DNA of 64,000 bases from Paenibacillus cookii. Its GTDB lineage: Bacteria; Bacillota; Bacilli; Paenibacillales; Paenibacillaceae. The notes below the pieces were generated by a model, which saw only the letters and a program-made list of their open reading frames with translations, was not told where the DNA came from and ran no database searches. Both the position numbers and the translations under genes were made by a program. The stretch spans positions 1-64,000 of the forward strand of contig NZ_BORW01000014.1 in assembly GCF_018333375.1 (NCBI RefSeq), in the 5' to 3' direction. Below, piece after piece: positions 37,614 to 45,742 of this stretch (positions within the stretch are counted from its first letter, which is position 1; each line of letters starts with the position of its first letter).

Positions 37614-38465
37614 ATGTCTAACATCAAAATTTTTACCGACAGCACGAGCGACCTGCCGAAAGCGTGGGTCCAGCAATACGACATCGGAATCATTCCGCTC
37701 TATGTCGTTTTCGGGAACGAGCAGCTCCGGGACGGGGTGGACATTACGCCGGCCGAACTGTATGAGCGGGTGTCACGGGGCGGAAGCCTGCCGAAGACGG
37801 CCGCCCCTTCTCCTGCGGATTTCATGGCTGCATTCGAGCCGCATGTCAACCAAGGGGAATCGATTTTGTATATCAGCTTGTCCTCCGCATTATCGGCGAC
37901 CTATCAGAATGCTTTGATCGCGGCGGGCGAATTTCCGGAAGCTTCGATCCGCGTCGTGGACTCGTTGAACCTTTCCAGCGCGATCGGCCTCCTGGTCATG
38001 AAAGCGGTGTTTGCCGCCCGGGAGGGAAAAAGCCTCGACGAGGTCGTAAAGCTGCTCGAAGCCGTACGGCCCCAGGTGGAATCCGAGTTTGTCATCGACA
38101 CGCTCGAATATTTGTATAAAGGCGGCCGCTGCTCCGGCGTGCAAAATTTGCTGGGAAGCCTGCTGAACATCCGCCCTGTCATCAAGGTGATTGACGGAAA
38201 AATGACCCCCGCCTACAAGGTAAGGGGCAAAAAGGAAAAAGCGACGAATCAAATGCTGCAAAACGCCTTGGAAAAAAGCGGCCTGATGGATAACGACCTG
38301 ATCGTGGTCGTCCACTCCTTTGCCGAAGACGAAGCGCTCCGGCTGCAAAAGGTGCTCCAGGAAAACACGAACGCCCGCGAAGTGGCGCTTTCCACGGCGG
38401 GCTGCGTCATCTCCAGCCACTGCGGCCCGAAAACGATCGGCATCATGTACTCCAAAAAAGCTTAA
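37614..38465 (+). CDS. DegV-family fatty-acid-binding protein (copy 2)
   Basis: The protein is 283 residues from ATG 37614 (AAGGGAGA upstream). It closely resembles copy 1 across its length, with FTDSTSDLPKAW, GVDITPAELY, SLSSALSATYQNA, VVDSLNLSSAIG and SSHCGPKTIGI. The main differences are Cys to Ser in the first motif and changes along the putative lipid-cavity helices, so the two copies may bind different acyl chains. It arose by tandem duplication and ends the operon before a terminator. Confidence 0.9.
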   Translation: MSNIKIFTDSTSDLPKAWVQQYDIGIIPLYVVFGNEQLRDGVDITPAELYERVSRGGSLPKTAAPSPADFMAAFEPHVNQGESILYISLSSALSATYQNALIAAGEFPEASIRVVDSLNLSSAIGLLVMKAVFAAREGKSLDEVVKLLEAVRPQVESEFVIDTLEYLYKGGRCSGVQNLLGSLLNIRPVIKVIDGKMTPAYKVRGKKEKATNQMLQNALEKSGLMDNDLIVVVHSFAEDEALRLQKVLQENTNAREVALSTAGCVISSHCGPKTIGIMYSKKA

Positions 38466-38536
38466 TGCCATCATCTTCCTTTCCTATTTTCACGCCAGCA
38501 TCCACGCCGGCATCGCATGGACCTATACGCATACGA

Positions 38537-38565
38537 TAAAAGGACAGCCCTCAGGCTGTCCTTTA
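38537..38565. terminator. bidirectional terminator between degV copy 2 and the glycosidase-like gene
   Basis: AAAGGACAGCC-CTCA-GGCTGTCCTTT is a perfect hairpin, 70 bp after the degV stop and 45 bp after the convergent gene's stop. Confidence 0.9.
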
Positions 38566-38611
38566 TTCTGCCGTTCAACAAAACCAGGCTGGGGCCGCAT
38601 GCAGCAACGGC

Positions 38612-39760
38612 TTACTTTTTCCCGGGATCGATGTCCTTCGGATTCAAACCGGCCCAAATGTTCGGGATGTTCGCTTCTTCCGGATGCTCGAACACGAGGA
38701 AAGCGGTCGGCAAATACCGCTCCCCGTATTCGGACGAAGGCCGGTTCACGATTTCGTTGTCCTTCACGAGCACCGTCGATGAACCGCCGTCCAGGTTGGC
38801 GGCGATCACGGCTCCGCGCTTCAGCATGATTTGCTGCACGTCGTACAAATTCGCTCCGATGCTGTAGGTCGGCTGGCGGCCGTCGATGACGACGAACAGG
38901 ATGGCACCGTCGGCCCGCTGTCCCATCGCCGTCCGCGGCGCAATGCCCCAACCCTCTTTCGCATTCCGGATCAGCCCTTTGCCGTTGACGATGATCCGCG
39001 GCTGAAAGGTTACCGCCTCCTTGATCCCCATGTCGTTCAGCTCTTTCAAGGAATAATGGCCGGCAACCATCTTGCCGTTTTGGTCGATACCCACGACCTG
39101 GGTCGATTTGCTGTTTCCGAGGCCGTTGTAATAAAGCTTGCCCTGGGAAATGACGATCCCGATCGGCTTAAATCCGTTTCCTTTCCAATTCGGATCGGCG
39201 AAACCTCCAGCGTTTACGCCGGCAACTGCGCCGGTTCGTTTCACCATGCTCGACACTTTTTCGCCTTTCCCCCGGGCATGCGGCACGCCGAGGCGTATTT
39301 TCGTCGGATCGTTGACGGTCATGACGTAGCCGTGGTAGCCTTTGCCGGAAATCTCCTCGATTTCGACTAGCGGCTTTTTATGCACGGCCGCCTCCGGGCT
39401 TTCCGAAGAAGCCGGCTCCGGAACCGGCAGATGGATCTGGTGCGTATCTTTTTCCTCGCCCATCGATTCGAAGCGTTGGTTGTATTCGGCGACCCTCCGG
39501 TCCAGCTCGGCCTGCCCGATGATATATTTGGCCCAATGCCGGTGCTGCGTCGTGATGAGCGTGTCCGCCATCAGGAACCGGTATTCGTTGCCGCTCGGCG
39601 TCAAGAATAACCAGCCGGCTCCAAGCGCTCCCGCAATCAGCACGGTCCATACGAAACGGGAAAGGAACCACCCGAATCCTTTTTTACGTTTTTTGCGCTT
39701 TTTATGCTTATAGGATTGTTGTCTGACGGTAGATCTTTTGGGCAATGAAGCTTGGTCCAT
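38612..39760 (-). CDS. membrane-anchored phosphodiester glycosidase (NAGPA) domain protein
   Basis: The protein is 382 residues from ATG 39760 (GGAGG 10 bases upstream; an earlier ATG lacks a site). A very basic N-terminus (HKKRKKRKKG) precedes one membrane helix (about 35-55), so the rest is outside the cell. The C-terminal NAGPA domain (about 165-365) shows VNAGGFADPN, GIVISQGKLY, RTAMGQRADGAILFVVIDG and ANLDGGSSTVLV. Such domains occur in proteins linked to exopolysaccharide or peptidoglycan sugar-phosphodiester processing. Single gene, flanked by terminators. Confidence 0.87.
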   Translation of the reverse strand: MDQASLPKRSTVRQQSYKHKKRKKRKKGFGWFLSRFVWTVLIAGALGAGWLFLTPSGNEYRFLMADTLITTQHRHWAKYIIGQAELDRRVAEYNQRFESMGEEKDTHQIHLPVPEPASSESPEAAVHKKPLVEIEEISGKGYHGYVMTVNDPTKIRLGVPHARGKGEKVSSMVKRTGAVAGVNAGGFADPNWKGNGFKPIGIVISQGKLYYNGLGNSKSTQVVGIDQNGKMVAGHYSLKELNDMGIKEAVTFQPRIIVNGKGLIRNAKEGWGIAPRTAMGQRADGAILFVVIDGRQPTYSIGANLYDVQQIMLKRGAVIAANLDGGSSTVLVKDNEIVNRPSSEYGERYLPTAFLVFEHPEEANIPNIWAGLNPKDIDPGKK

Positions 39761-39849
39761 CGTCTGTGATCCTCCATTTTTCTGCAAGCTTTGAAAATAA
39801 GACGTATCCTTTCACTAAAAAGTTACATCTTCCGCCAAGAAAATCTGCA

Positions 39850-39882
39850 AGAAAAAACCAACCCTTTTTTCAGGATTGGCGT
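39850..39882 (-). terminator. terminator of the second suf operon
   Basis: On minus, CCAATCC and GGGTTGG arms flank an A-rich loop and precede six T. It lies about 100 bp after the CBS gene, marking the end of marR-sufCDB2-CBS. Confidence 0.75.
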
Positions 39883-39980
39883 GAAAATGCGATTTTTATA
39901 TAAGTGCTATAAAATAGTCAGCTTCTCGGCGGCCGGCACCCGCTCCTGCAATCGAGGAACGTCTTCGTAAAACCCGAGGT

Positions 39981-40454
39981 TCAGTGTGCTGGCGGCTCGA
40001 CGCATGTGCAACGAAGGATATCGTACGGACTTACCTTCCCTGCCAGAATGCCGTTTTTTTCGACGAGCAGCGAATGGGCATGAACCCGGCCCATAAGAGC
40101 GGCCGCTTCGTCAAGCTCCGAGCCGAACCGGATGACCGGCGCTTGGCGGGCAGCGATATCCATGACGTTGCAATCCATTAATCGATGCAGCTTCCGGTCC
40201 ATGTCCTCATCGTCGAGCAGCGCCGCATAAGGGAACAAGACGCTGCACATCAGCGCCGGCACGATCACCGGGCCCGTTCTGCCGATCCGCTTCATAATCT
40301 CCCGCGCGGTGATCCATCCGACGATTTCATTGCGGTCGTTCACGACCGGAAGCTCGCCTATTTGATAGAGCAAAAAACGTTCCAGAACGTCTCTGATCCG
40401 TTCGCTCTCCTTCACTTTCACAACATCCCGAACGATAATATCCGATACCAACAT
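39981..40454 (-). CDS. CBS-domain pair protein, last gene of the second suf operon
   Basis: The protein is 157 residues from ATG 40454 (GAGGG seven bases upstream). It is two CBS domains and nothing else: MLVSDIIVRDVVKVKESERI...ELPVVNDRNEIVGWIT, then DCNVMDIAARQAPVIRFGS...HSLLVEKNGILAGKVS. CBS pairs bind AMP, ATP or SAM and act as sensors. Two Cys near the C-terminus (RCTCVEPPAH) could bind metal. It begins 13 bp after sufB2 and lies before the operon terminator, so it is part of the unit. A CBS protein is not a known Suf component. Confidence 0.82.
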   Translation of the reverse strand: MLVSDIIVRDVVKVKESERIRDVLERFLLYQIGELPVVNDRNEIVGWITAREIMKRIGRTGPVIVPALMCSVLFPYAALLDDEDMDRKLHRLMDCNVMDIAARQAPVIRFGSELDEAAALMGRVHAHSLLVEKNGILAGKVSPYDILRCTCVEPPAH

Positions 40455-40467
40455 AGGCCGCCCTCTT

Positions 40468-41865
40468 TTACCCGATAGAACCTTCCATCTCAAATTTGAT
40501 CAGCCGGTTCATTTCCACCGCGTATTCCATCGGCAGCTCCTTCGTGAACGGCTCGATGAAGCCCATGACGATCATCTGCGTCGCCTCCGCTTCGCTGAGG
40601 CCCCGGCTCATCAAATAAAACAGCTGGTCCTCGGAAACCTTGGATACGGTTGCCTCATGCTCAAGCGTAATATTATCGTTTTTGATTTCGTTGTACGGGA
40701 TCGTGTCGGAAGTCGACTCTTTGTCGAGAATCAACGTATCGCATTTGACGTTCGATTTGGAACCCTCGCTGTTGCGGCCGAAGGAAGCAAGGCCCCGGTA
40801 GGTCACTTTGCCGCCGTGTTTGCTGATCGATTTGGAAATGATGGTCGACGTGGTGTCCGGCGCAAGATGGTACATTTTCGCTCCGGCGTCCTGATGCTGG
40901 TTTTTGCCCGCAACGGCGATCGACAGCACGGAACCTTTCGCGCCGCGGCCTTTCAGAAGCACCGACGGATATTTCATCGTCAGCTTGGAGCCGATGTTGC
41001 CGTCCACCCATTCCATATTCGCGTTTTCTTCCGCAACGGCGCGTTTCGTCACCAGGTTGTAAATGTTCGGCGCCCAGTTTTGGATCGTCGTATACCGCGC
41101 GCGTGAATTTTTCCGGCAGATGATTTCCACCACGGCGCTGTGCAAAGAATTCGTGCTGTAGATCGGCGCGGTACAGCCTTCCACGTAGTGCACGAAGCTG
41201 TCTTCGTCCGCGATGATCAGCGTGCGTTCGAACTGTCCCATATTTTCCGAGTTGATCCGGAAGTAAGCCTGCAGCGGCACCTCGCATCTGACGCCTTTCG
41301 GCACATAAACGAAGCTGCCGCCGGACCAGACGGCGCTGTTCAGCGCGGCGAACTTGTTGTCGCTCGGAGGAACGACCGTCGCAAAATATGTTTTGAACAG
41401 CTCGGGGTGCTCGCGCAGCGCGGTATCGGTATCCGTAAAAATGACGCCCTGCTCTTCCAGCTCTTTTTTCATGCTGTGGTATACCACTTCGGATTCGTAT
41501 TGCGCGGAAACGCCCGCAAGGTATTTTTGCTCCGCTTCGGGAATCCCCAGCTTGTCGAAGGTCTCCTTGATTTCGGAAGGAACCTCCTCCCAGGTTTTCC
41601 CCTGGCGCTCGGCCGGTTTCACGTAATAATGGATATCGTCGAAATCCAGGTCGTTCAGGTTCCCGCCCCATTGCGGCACGGGCATCGCCAAAAATTGCTC
41701 CAGCGCCTTCAAGCGGAAATCGCGCATCCACGCAGGCTCTCCTTTCATCTCCGAAATGGCGGCGACGACGTCGCGGCTCAGCCCTTTGGCCGTTTGAAAG
41801 ACGGATTGGTGCGCATCCTTGAAGCCGTATTTATAATCATCCAATTCAGGCATTTGTTTAGCCAT
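40468..41865 (-). CDS. sufB: Fe-S cluster assembly protein SufB2 (second copy)
   Basis: The protein is 465 residues from ATG 41865 (AGGAGGGAATGG upstream), exactly the length of the housekeeping SufB, and very similar throughout. The scaffold cysteine is kept in [10 protein letters not shown]. Small differences cluster at the N-terminus and around the CRKNSRARY segment (CKKDARVRY in copy 1). The gene follows sufD2 by 19 bp in the marR-sufC2-sufD2-sufB2-CBS unit. The conserved residues argue for a working scaffold, not a decaying copy. Confidence 0.95.
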   Translation of the reverse strand: MAKQMPELDDYKYGFKDAHQSVFQTAKGLSRDVVAAISEMKGEPAWMRDFRLKALEQFLAMPVPQWGGNLNDLDFDDIHYYVKPAERQGKTWEEVPSEIKETFDKLGIPEAEQKYLAGVSAQYESEVVYHSMKKELEEQGVIFTDTDTALREHPELFKTYFATVVPPSDNKFAALNSAVWSGGSFVYVPKGVRCEVPLQAYFRINSENMGQFERTLIIADEDSFVHYVEGCTAPIYSTNSLHSAVVEIICRKNSRARYTTIQNWAPNIYNLVTKRAVAEENANMEWVDGNIGSKLTMKYPSVLLKGRGAKGSVLSIAVAGKNQHQDAGAKMYHLAPDTTSTIISKSISKHGGKVTYRGLASFGRNSEGSKSNVKCDTLILDKESTSDTIPYNEIKNDNITLEHEATVSKVSEDQLFYLMSRGLSEAEATQMIVMGFIEPFTKELPMEYAVEMNRLIKFEMEGSIG

Positions 41866-41884
41866 GTTCCATTCCCTCCTTTGT

Positions 41885-43177
41885 TCAAGCCTGTCCAAGC
41901 TTGCGTTCCGCCAGCGACTGCAGCCGGTCCCGCAAACGGTCGTTCGGAATTTCCGAAATGACGGGAGCGAGGAATCCATAAACGATCAGCCGCTCGGCTT
42001 CCGCCCGGGCAATGCCGCGGGACATCAAATAAAAGATCTGTTCCGGATTCACCTGCCCGACGCTGGCGGCATGCCCTGCCTGCACGTCGTCTTCGTCGAT
42101 CAGCAAAATCGGATTGGCGTCGCCGCGGGCCTTCGGACTCAGCATCAGCACTTTTTCGGTCTGCTGGCCGTTGGTGCCGCTCGCCCCTTTTTCGATTTTC
42201 GTGATGCCGTTAATGATCGCCGTCGCGTCTTCGCGCATCACGGCGCGGGTCACCATGTCGCTTGTGGAAAATTGCCCGATATGCACCGCGCGGGTGGTCA
42301 AATTCATGTGCTGCCCGCCCGCTCCGACGCAGATCACTTTGGCGTCCGAATCCGCGCCGTTCCCTTGAAGAATCGATGCGGTGTCCGCCATGGCGTTGCC
42401 GGCGTTCATCTCGCCGACGACCCAGCGGATGCGGCCGTCCGCTTCGACATGCGCGCGGCGGTAGGTCATGTCCGTCACTTGCTTGCCAAGGCCCCGCACG
42501 GACGCGACATGGACCTCGGCTCCGCGTTTGACGAACACCTCCATGATCCCGAATTGGTCATGCTTGCGGCTCACCGCGGACACCGCGCTTTCGACGAAGG
42601 TCACCGAACTGTTTTCTTCCGCCACGATCAACACATGCGGCATAAAGCAGGCTTCTTCGTCATCCAACAGGAACAGCGCCTGCAGCGGCTGCTCGACTTG
42701 GACGTTTTTCGGAACGTAAAGGAATGCCCCTCCGCTCCACAGCGCGGCATGAATGGCCGTCATCCGGTTTTCGTCCGCCCGGACGGCCTGCATCAAATAC
42801 GGCTTGACAAGCTCCGGATATTCCCGCACCGCCTGTTCGAGGCCGGTAAAAATAACGCCTTTTCCCCTGAGCTCCTCGGCGAGCCGTTGAAACTCGATCC
42901 CGGAGTTGCGCTGCACAAGCGCATTATCCGAATCGATCCATTCCGAAGTCGCTCCTTCTGCGTCCTTCAAGGAATCGCGTTGCGCCGGGCGTCTGATCTC
43001 GCCGAACGTTCCCAAATTCCATCTTTCGATGTTCGTTTTCTCAAGCTTAGGGAGCGGCAGCTCCTCCGCCAGCCGAAAACCTTGCTCCCGAATCGCCGTC
43101 ACCCATTCCGGCTCCTGGTCCGCGCGGAAGGATTCAAGCACCTGATTCCGGTCCACAGACATCATGATCGTATTCAT
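41885..43177 (-). CDS. sufD: Fe-S cluster assembly protein SufD2 (second copy)
   Basis: The protein is 430 residues from ATG 43177, supported by GGAGG 8 bases upstream. It is clearly homologous to SufD at 29008 but diverged in the first 200 residues; the C-terminal half, including [14 protein letters not shown] with the key His, is nearly unchanged. The pairing surface with SufB2 should therefore be intact. It follows sufC2 by 18 bp. Confidence 0.94.
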   Translation of the reverse strand: MNTIMMSVDRNQVLESFRADQEPEWVTAIREQGFRLAEELPLPKLEKTNIERWNLGTFGEIRRPAQRDSLKDAEGATSEWIDSDNALVQRNSGIEFQRLAEELRGKGVIFTGLEQAVREYPELVKPYLMQAVRADENRMTAIHAALWSGGAFLYVPKNVQVEQPLQALFLLDDEEACFMPHVLIVAEENSSVTFVESAVSAVSRKHDQFGIMEVFVKRGAEVHVASVRGLGKQVTDMTYRRAHVEADGRIRWVVGEMNAGNAMADTASILQGNGADSDAKVICVGAGGQHMNLTTRAVHIGQFSTSDMVTRAVMREDATAIINGITKIEKGASGTNGQQTEKVLMLSPKARGDANPILLIDEDDVQAGHAASVGQVNPEQIFYLMSRGIARAEAERLIVYGFLAPVISEIPNDRLRDRLQSLAERKLGQA

Positions 43178-43195
43178 TTTCGATTCCTCCAGCAT

Positions 43196-44023
43196 CTATC
43201 GGATTTTTGGACCCGTCGTGTTCATCGGCATTTGAAACGCGTCCTCGTCTTGCCCGACTGTCTCGTCTTCGATGCCGAGCTCCTCCTTCACCCATTCGTA
43301 ACCTTCCGCTTCCAGCCGCTGCGCCAGCTCGGGCCCGCCGGATTTGACGATTCTGCCTTGCATCATGATATGGACAAAATCGGGCGTAATATAGTCCAGC
43401 AGCCGCTGATAGTGCGTGATGATCAGAAACCCGCGGTCCGCGCTGCGCAGCGAATTGACGCCTTGGGCGACGATGCGGAGCGCATCGATGTCCAGACCCG
43501 AATCGATTTCGTCGAGAATCGTGATTTTCGGCTGCAGCATCATCATCTGCAAAATCTCGTTCCGTTTTTTCTCGCCGCCGGAGAACCCCTCGTTCAAATA
43601 ACGGTGCATAAACTCGGGGTTCATCTCCAACGTCTTCATGTTGGCTTCCATCAGGCGGATGAACTTCATCAGGGAAATCTCATTTCCCTCCCCGCGCCCT
43701 GCATTGATGGCGCTGCGCATGAAATCGGAGTTGGTCACGCCCGTAATTTCGCTTGGATACTGCATCGCGAGAAACAAACCTGCCCGTCCGCGCTCATCGA
43801 CGTCCATTTCGAGCAAATCCTCCCCGTTCAAAGTCACGGATCCGCCCAACACCTCATATTTGGGATGTCCCATCAGCGTCGAGGCCAGCGTGCTTTTCCC
43901 GGTTCCGTTCGGTCCCATGACCGCATGAATTTCGCCGCCCCGCACTTCGAGGCTCAGTCCCTTCAAAATTTCCTTTCCCTCAACGGATGCCCGCAGCTGA
44001 TCAATTCGCAGTGTCGTGTTCAT
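43196..44023 (-). CDS. sufC: Fe-S cluster assembly ATPase SufC2 (second copy)
   Basis: The protein is 275 residues. ABC motifs are complete: GPNGTGKSTL, FSGGEKKRNE, KITILDEIDSG and IITHYQR. Compared with SufC it has about 15 extra C-terminal residues (ending NTTGPKIR), a feature of this copy only. It starts two bases after the marR stop, so the regulator and ATPase are tightly coupled. Confidence 0.95.
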   Translation of the reverse strand: MNTTLRIDQLRASVEGKEILKGLSLEVRGGEIHAVMGPNGTGKSTLASTLMGHPKYEVLGGSVTLNGEDLLEMDVDERGRAGLFLAMQYPSEITGVTNSDFMRSAINAGRGEGNEISLMKFIRLMEANMKTLEMNPEFMHRYLNEGFSGGEKKRNEILQMMMLQPKITILDEIDSGLDIDALRIVAQGVNSLRSADRGFLIITHYQRLLDYITPDFVHIMMQGRIVKSGGPELAQRLEAEGYEWVKEELGIEDETVGQDEDAFQMPMNTTGPKIR

Positions 44024-44025
44024 AT

Positions 44026-44529
44026 TTACATCTCCTTCTGAATGGCGTTTTCCACTTCGTTTACGGCGTCTTCAAAAAATATTCTGATGAAATCGAGCTC
44101 GGCTCCGGAATAACGGCTAAGAAAACGGTTAAACCGTTCTTCCCCGGCGCGGTGCATCTTATCATGCAATTCATAAAGCTTTTTCCCTTTCGGCGTCAGG
44201 TGAAAATAAATTTCCTTCTTGTTGTCGGGCATGCGCGCCCGCGTAATGAAACCGTGATCCACCAGCTTGGCGCTGATCTTGGTAATGCTCGCCTTGGACA
44301 ATTCCATGCGTTCCGCAATCGCGGTATTGTTAATGGGTTCGTGTTTGCCGATGCAGTCGACGACGTGAATGCTCGTGACGCTGTCCGGGCAATCCGTAAT
44401 CCCGCACGCCCGGGCTTGTTCAGCCAAATTGGCATGTTCCTGGCTTTCGTATTCTTCCGTCAAATGAATGAATTTCCAGTGCAGTCCGAAAATGGCCTTT
44501 TTTAGATCATCGGCATGCTCCACGTTCAC
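44026..44529 (-). CDS. MarR-type regulator heading the second suf operon
   Basis: The protein is 167 residues from GTG 44529 (AAAGGAG five bases upstream). Residues about 50-118 form a MarR winged helix: NNTAIAERMELSKASITKIS as recognition region and ARMPDNKKEIYFHLTPKGKK as wing. Three cysteines lie in and before this domain (Cys42, Cys47, Cys59), in ACGITDCPDS and VVDCIG; they could sense oxidants or bind metal or an Fe-S cluster, which is inference. It is the first gene of the suf2 unit and may control its own operon along with Fur. MarR regulators are not the usual Suf regulators (IscR, SufR). Confidence 0.87.
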   Translation of the reverse strand: MNVEHADDLKKAIFGLHWKFIHLTEEYESQEHANLAEQARACGITDCPDSVTSIHVVDCIGKHEPINNTAIAERMELSKASITKISAKLVDHGFITRARMPDNKKEIYFHLTPKGKKLYELHDKMHRAGEERFNRFLSRYSGAELDFIRIFFEDAVNEVENAIQKEM

Positions 44530-44619
44530 TACGGCTCCTTTCCTTGATCAAAACCACCCCGCAACCTTTCGGCCCGTCTTCCAATTTCATCAAAATATGG
44601 TTTACCGGGTAACGATTTC

Positions 44620-44661
44620 AGTTTAACATTATTGATAATGATTATCAATATCAATAATGTT
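44620..44661 (-). promoter_or_regulatory. core promoter with embedded Fur box and 13-bp inverted repeat
   Basis: TTGATAAT-G-ATTATCAA (44632-44648) is a perfect 8-1-8 palindrome matching the Fur box TGATAATnATTATCA. It lies inside a perfect 13-bp inverted repeat (44625-44637 and 44649-44661). On minus, two overlapping sigma-A promoters fit: TTGATA 44649-44654 with TAATGT 44626-44631, or TTGATA 44643-44648 with TAAACT 44620-44625, both spaced 17 bp. Fur binding here would cover the polymerase site. The larger repeat may be a second operator, for example for MarR. Confidence 0.75.
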
Positions 44662-44734
44662 CTTTTTTAAAATAATCATTTTTCCTTTGTTTACACGGAT
44701 GTTCCCGTTATCATTCATTCCCAGTTACAGAAAC

Positions 44735-44749
44735 TGATAATCATTATCA
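44735..44749 (-). promoter_or_regulatory. second perfect Fur box
   Basis: TGATAAT-C-ATTATCA is an exact 7-1-7 Fur-box palindrome, about 100 bp upstream of the first. Both boxes lie between bcrC and the MarR gene, where only the minus-strand suf2 operon starts. Confidence 0.8.
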
Positions 44750-44830
44750 AATAAATAATCATTTCTCAGCCCCAGATTAACCTTGCGTTATTCCTTTAGC
44801 TTTACCTAGTCCCTAGCTGCCGCAAGAAAC

Positions 44831-44876
44831 GAAAAAAGCCGCTAACGGCGCACACGGCGCGATTAACGGCTTTCCT
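44831..44876 (-). terminator. terminator of bcrC
   Basis: On minus, AAAGCCGTTAA...GGCGC and GCGCC...TTAGCGGCTTT arms form a long hairpin ending in six T. Confidence 0.85.
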
Positions 44877-44932
44877 TCTGAATAGATATGCTTTTTTCGC
44901 GGCTGTTTGCCTTATTTGCTCCGTCGCTGCCC

Positions 44933-45499
44933 TTACCGTGAATAGTTGCCGGGGAACGTCCGCCACGAGCCGAAACGTCTGCTCCAAACCAGCTTATCGA
45001 ACAGCTTGTAAACGACGGCCGACACGACGATGGCAATGATGGCGCCGCTGATGACGTCCGTCGGGTAATGGACGCCGTTCCAGATCCGGGAAAAGCCGAT
45101 CAAGGCAGCGAGAAGCAGCCAGAAGGCCCCGTCCTTTTTGCGGCAGAGGAAAATCGAAAACGCGATGACAAAAGAACCGATCGAATGATTGCTCGGGAAC
45201 GACGCATTGGCCGCATGCTCGATCATTTGATGCACGTGATGGGCGACGAACGGACGATCCCGGTAAAATAAATGGCCGAGAACATAGCCGATCCCGAAAG
45301 CGACGAAGGCGGAAACAAGCGCCTGTACGACCATTCTCCGGTCCGTTCCCCTCCGGGTAAAGCAATACACGATCACGGCCAAATAAAACAGATATTCCGC
45401 ATCTTCCGATAAAAAGCGCATGATTGCGTCCAAGGCCGGGAAACTGCCAGCCGCATTGTTGATCCAGCTGAACAGCGAGTAGTCCCATGATTGCAGCAA
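44933..45499 (-). CDS. bcrC: undecaprenyl-diphosphatase BcrC, PAP2 family
   Basis: The protein is 188 residues from TTG 45499, chosen because AAGGAAGGAGAGG lies just upstream and it gives the family length; an upstream in-frame ATG would add 15 residues that are the ribosome-site sequence itself. PAP2 motifs are LFYRDRPF, SFPSNHSIGS and SRIWNGVHYPTDVISG, with five or six membrane helices. It dephosphorylates undecaprenyl pyrophosphate outside the membrane, like uppP at 21483, and contributes to bacitracin tolerance. It is a single-gene unit. Confidence 0.85.
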   Translation of the reverse strand: MLQSWDYSLFSWINNAAGSFPALDAIMRFLSEDAEYLFYLAVIVYCFTRRGTDRRMVVQALVSAFVAFGIGYVLGHLFYRDRPFVAHHVHQMIEHAANASFPSNHSIGSFVIAFSIFLCRKKDGAFWLLLAALIGFSRIWNGVHYPTDVISGAIIAIVVSAVVYKLFDKLVWSRRFGSWRTFPGNYSR

Positions 45500-45690
45500 A
45501 AAAATCCTCTCCTTCCTTTTGCGGCAGCTCATACGGTGAAACATTTGTGCCTACCAAAGTTTTTGCACGTTGTCCAGTATAATGGATCCCGCCCGTTTAA
45601 GACAAATCCTGCCCGCAACCTAAGCGGCTTAAGCCGTCCTGGAACACGCCGTTCCTCCGGCCGGACCGTCGCTTTCAATCCGGCGCCATG

Positions 45691-45726
45691 CACAAAAAAG
45701 CATCCCCTTTCGGGAATGCTTTTTAA
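45691..45726 (-). terminator. terminator of pdaA
   Basis: On minus, AAAAGCATTCCC and GGGATGCTTTT arms flank GAAA and end in a T run, 20 bp after the stop. Confidence 0.85.
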
Positions 45727-45742
45727 TCTAACTCGCGTTGAA

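Larger units (their letters stand above)
44530..44932. other. 403-bp regulatory region between bcrC and the second suf operon
   Basis: This gap contains both Fur boxes, the suf2 promoter and the bcrC terminator. It is strikingly A+T-rich between about 44620 and 44770 compared with its surroundings. No credible gene is present. Confidence 0.75.

Noticed and set aside
41864..44041. A 725-codon plus-strand open frame opposite sufD2 and sufC2
   Set aside because: Same effect: antisense to conserved genes in G+C-rich DNA. The repeat of the effect at both suf loci reflects shared codon use, not a gene.
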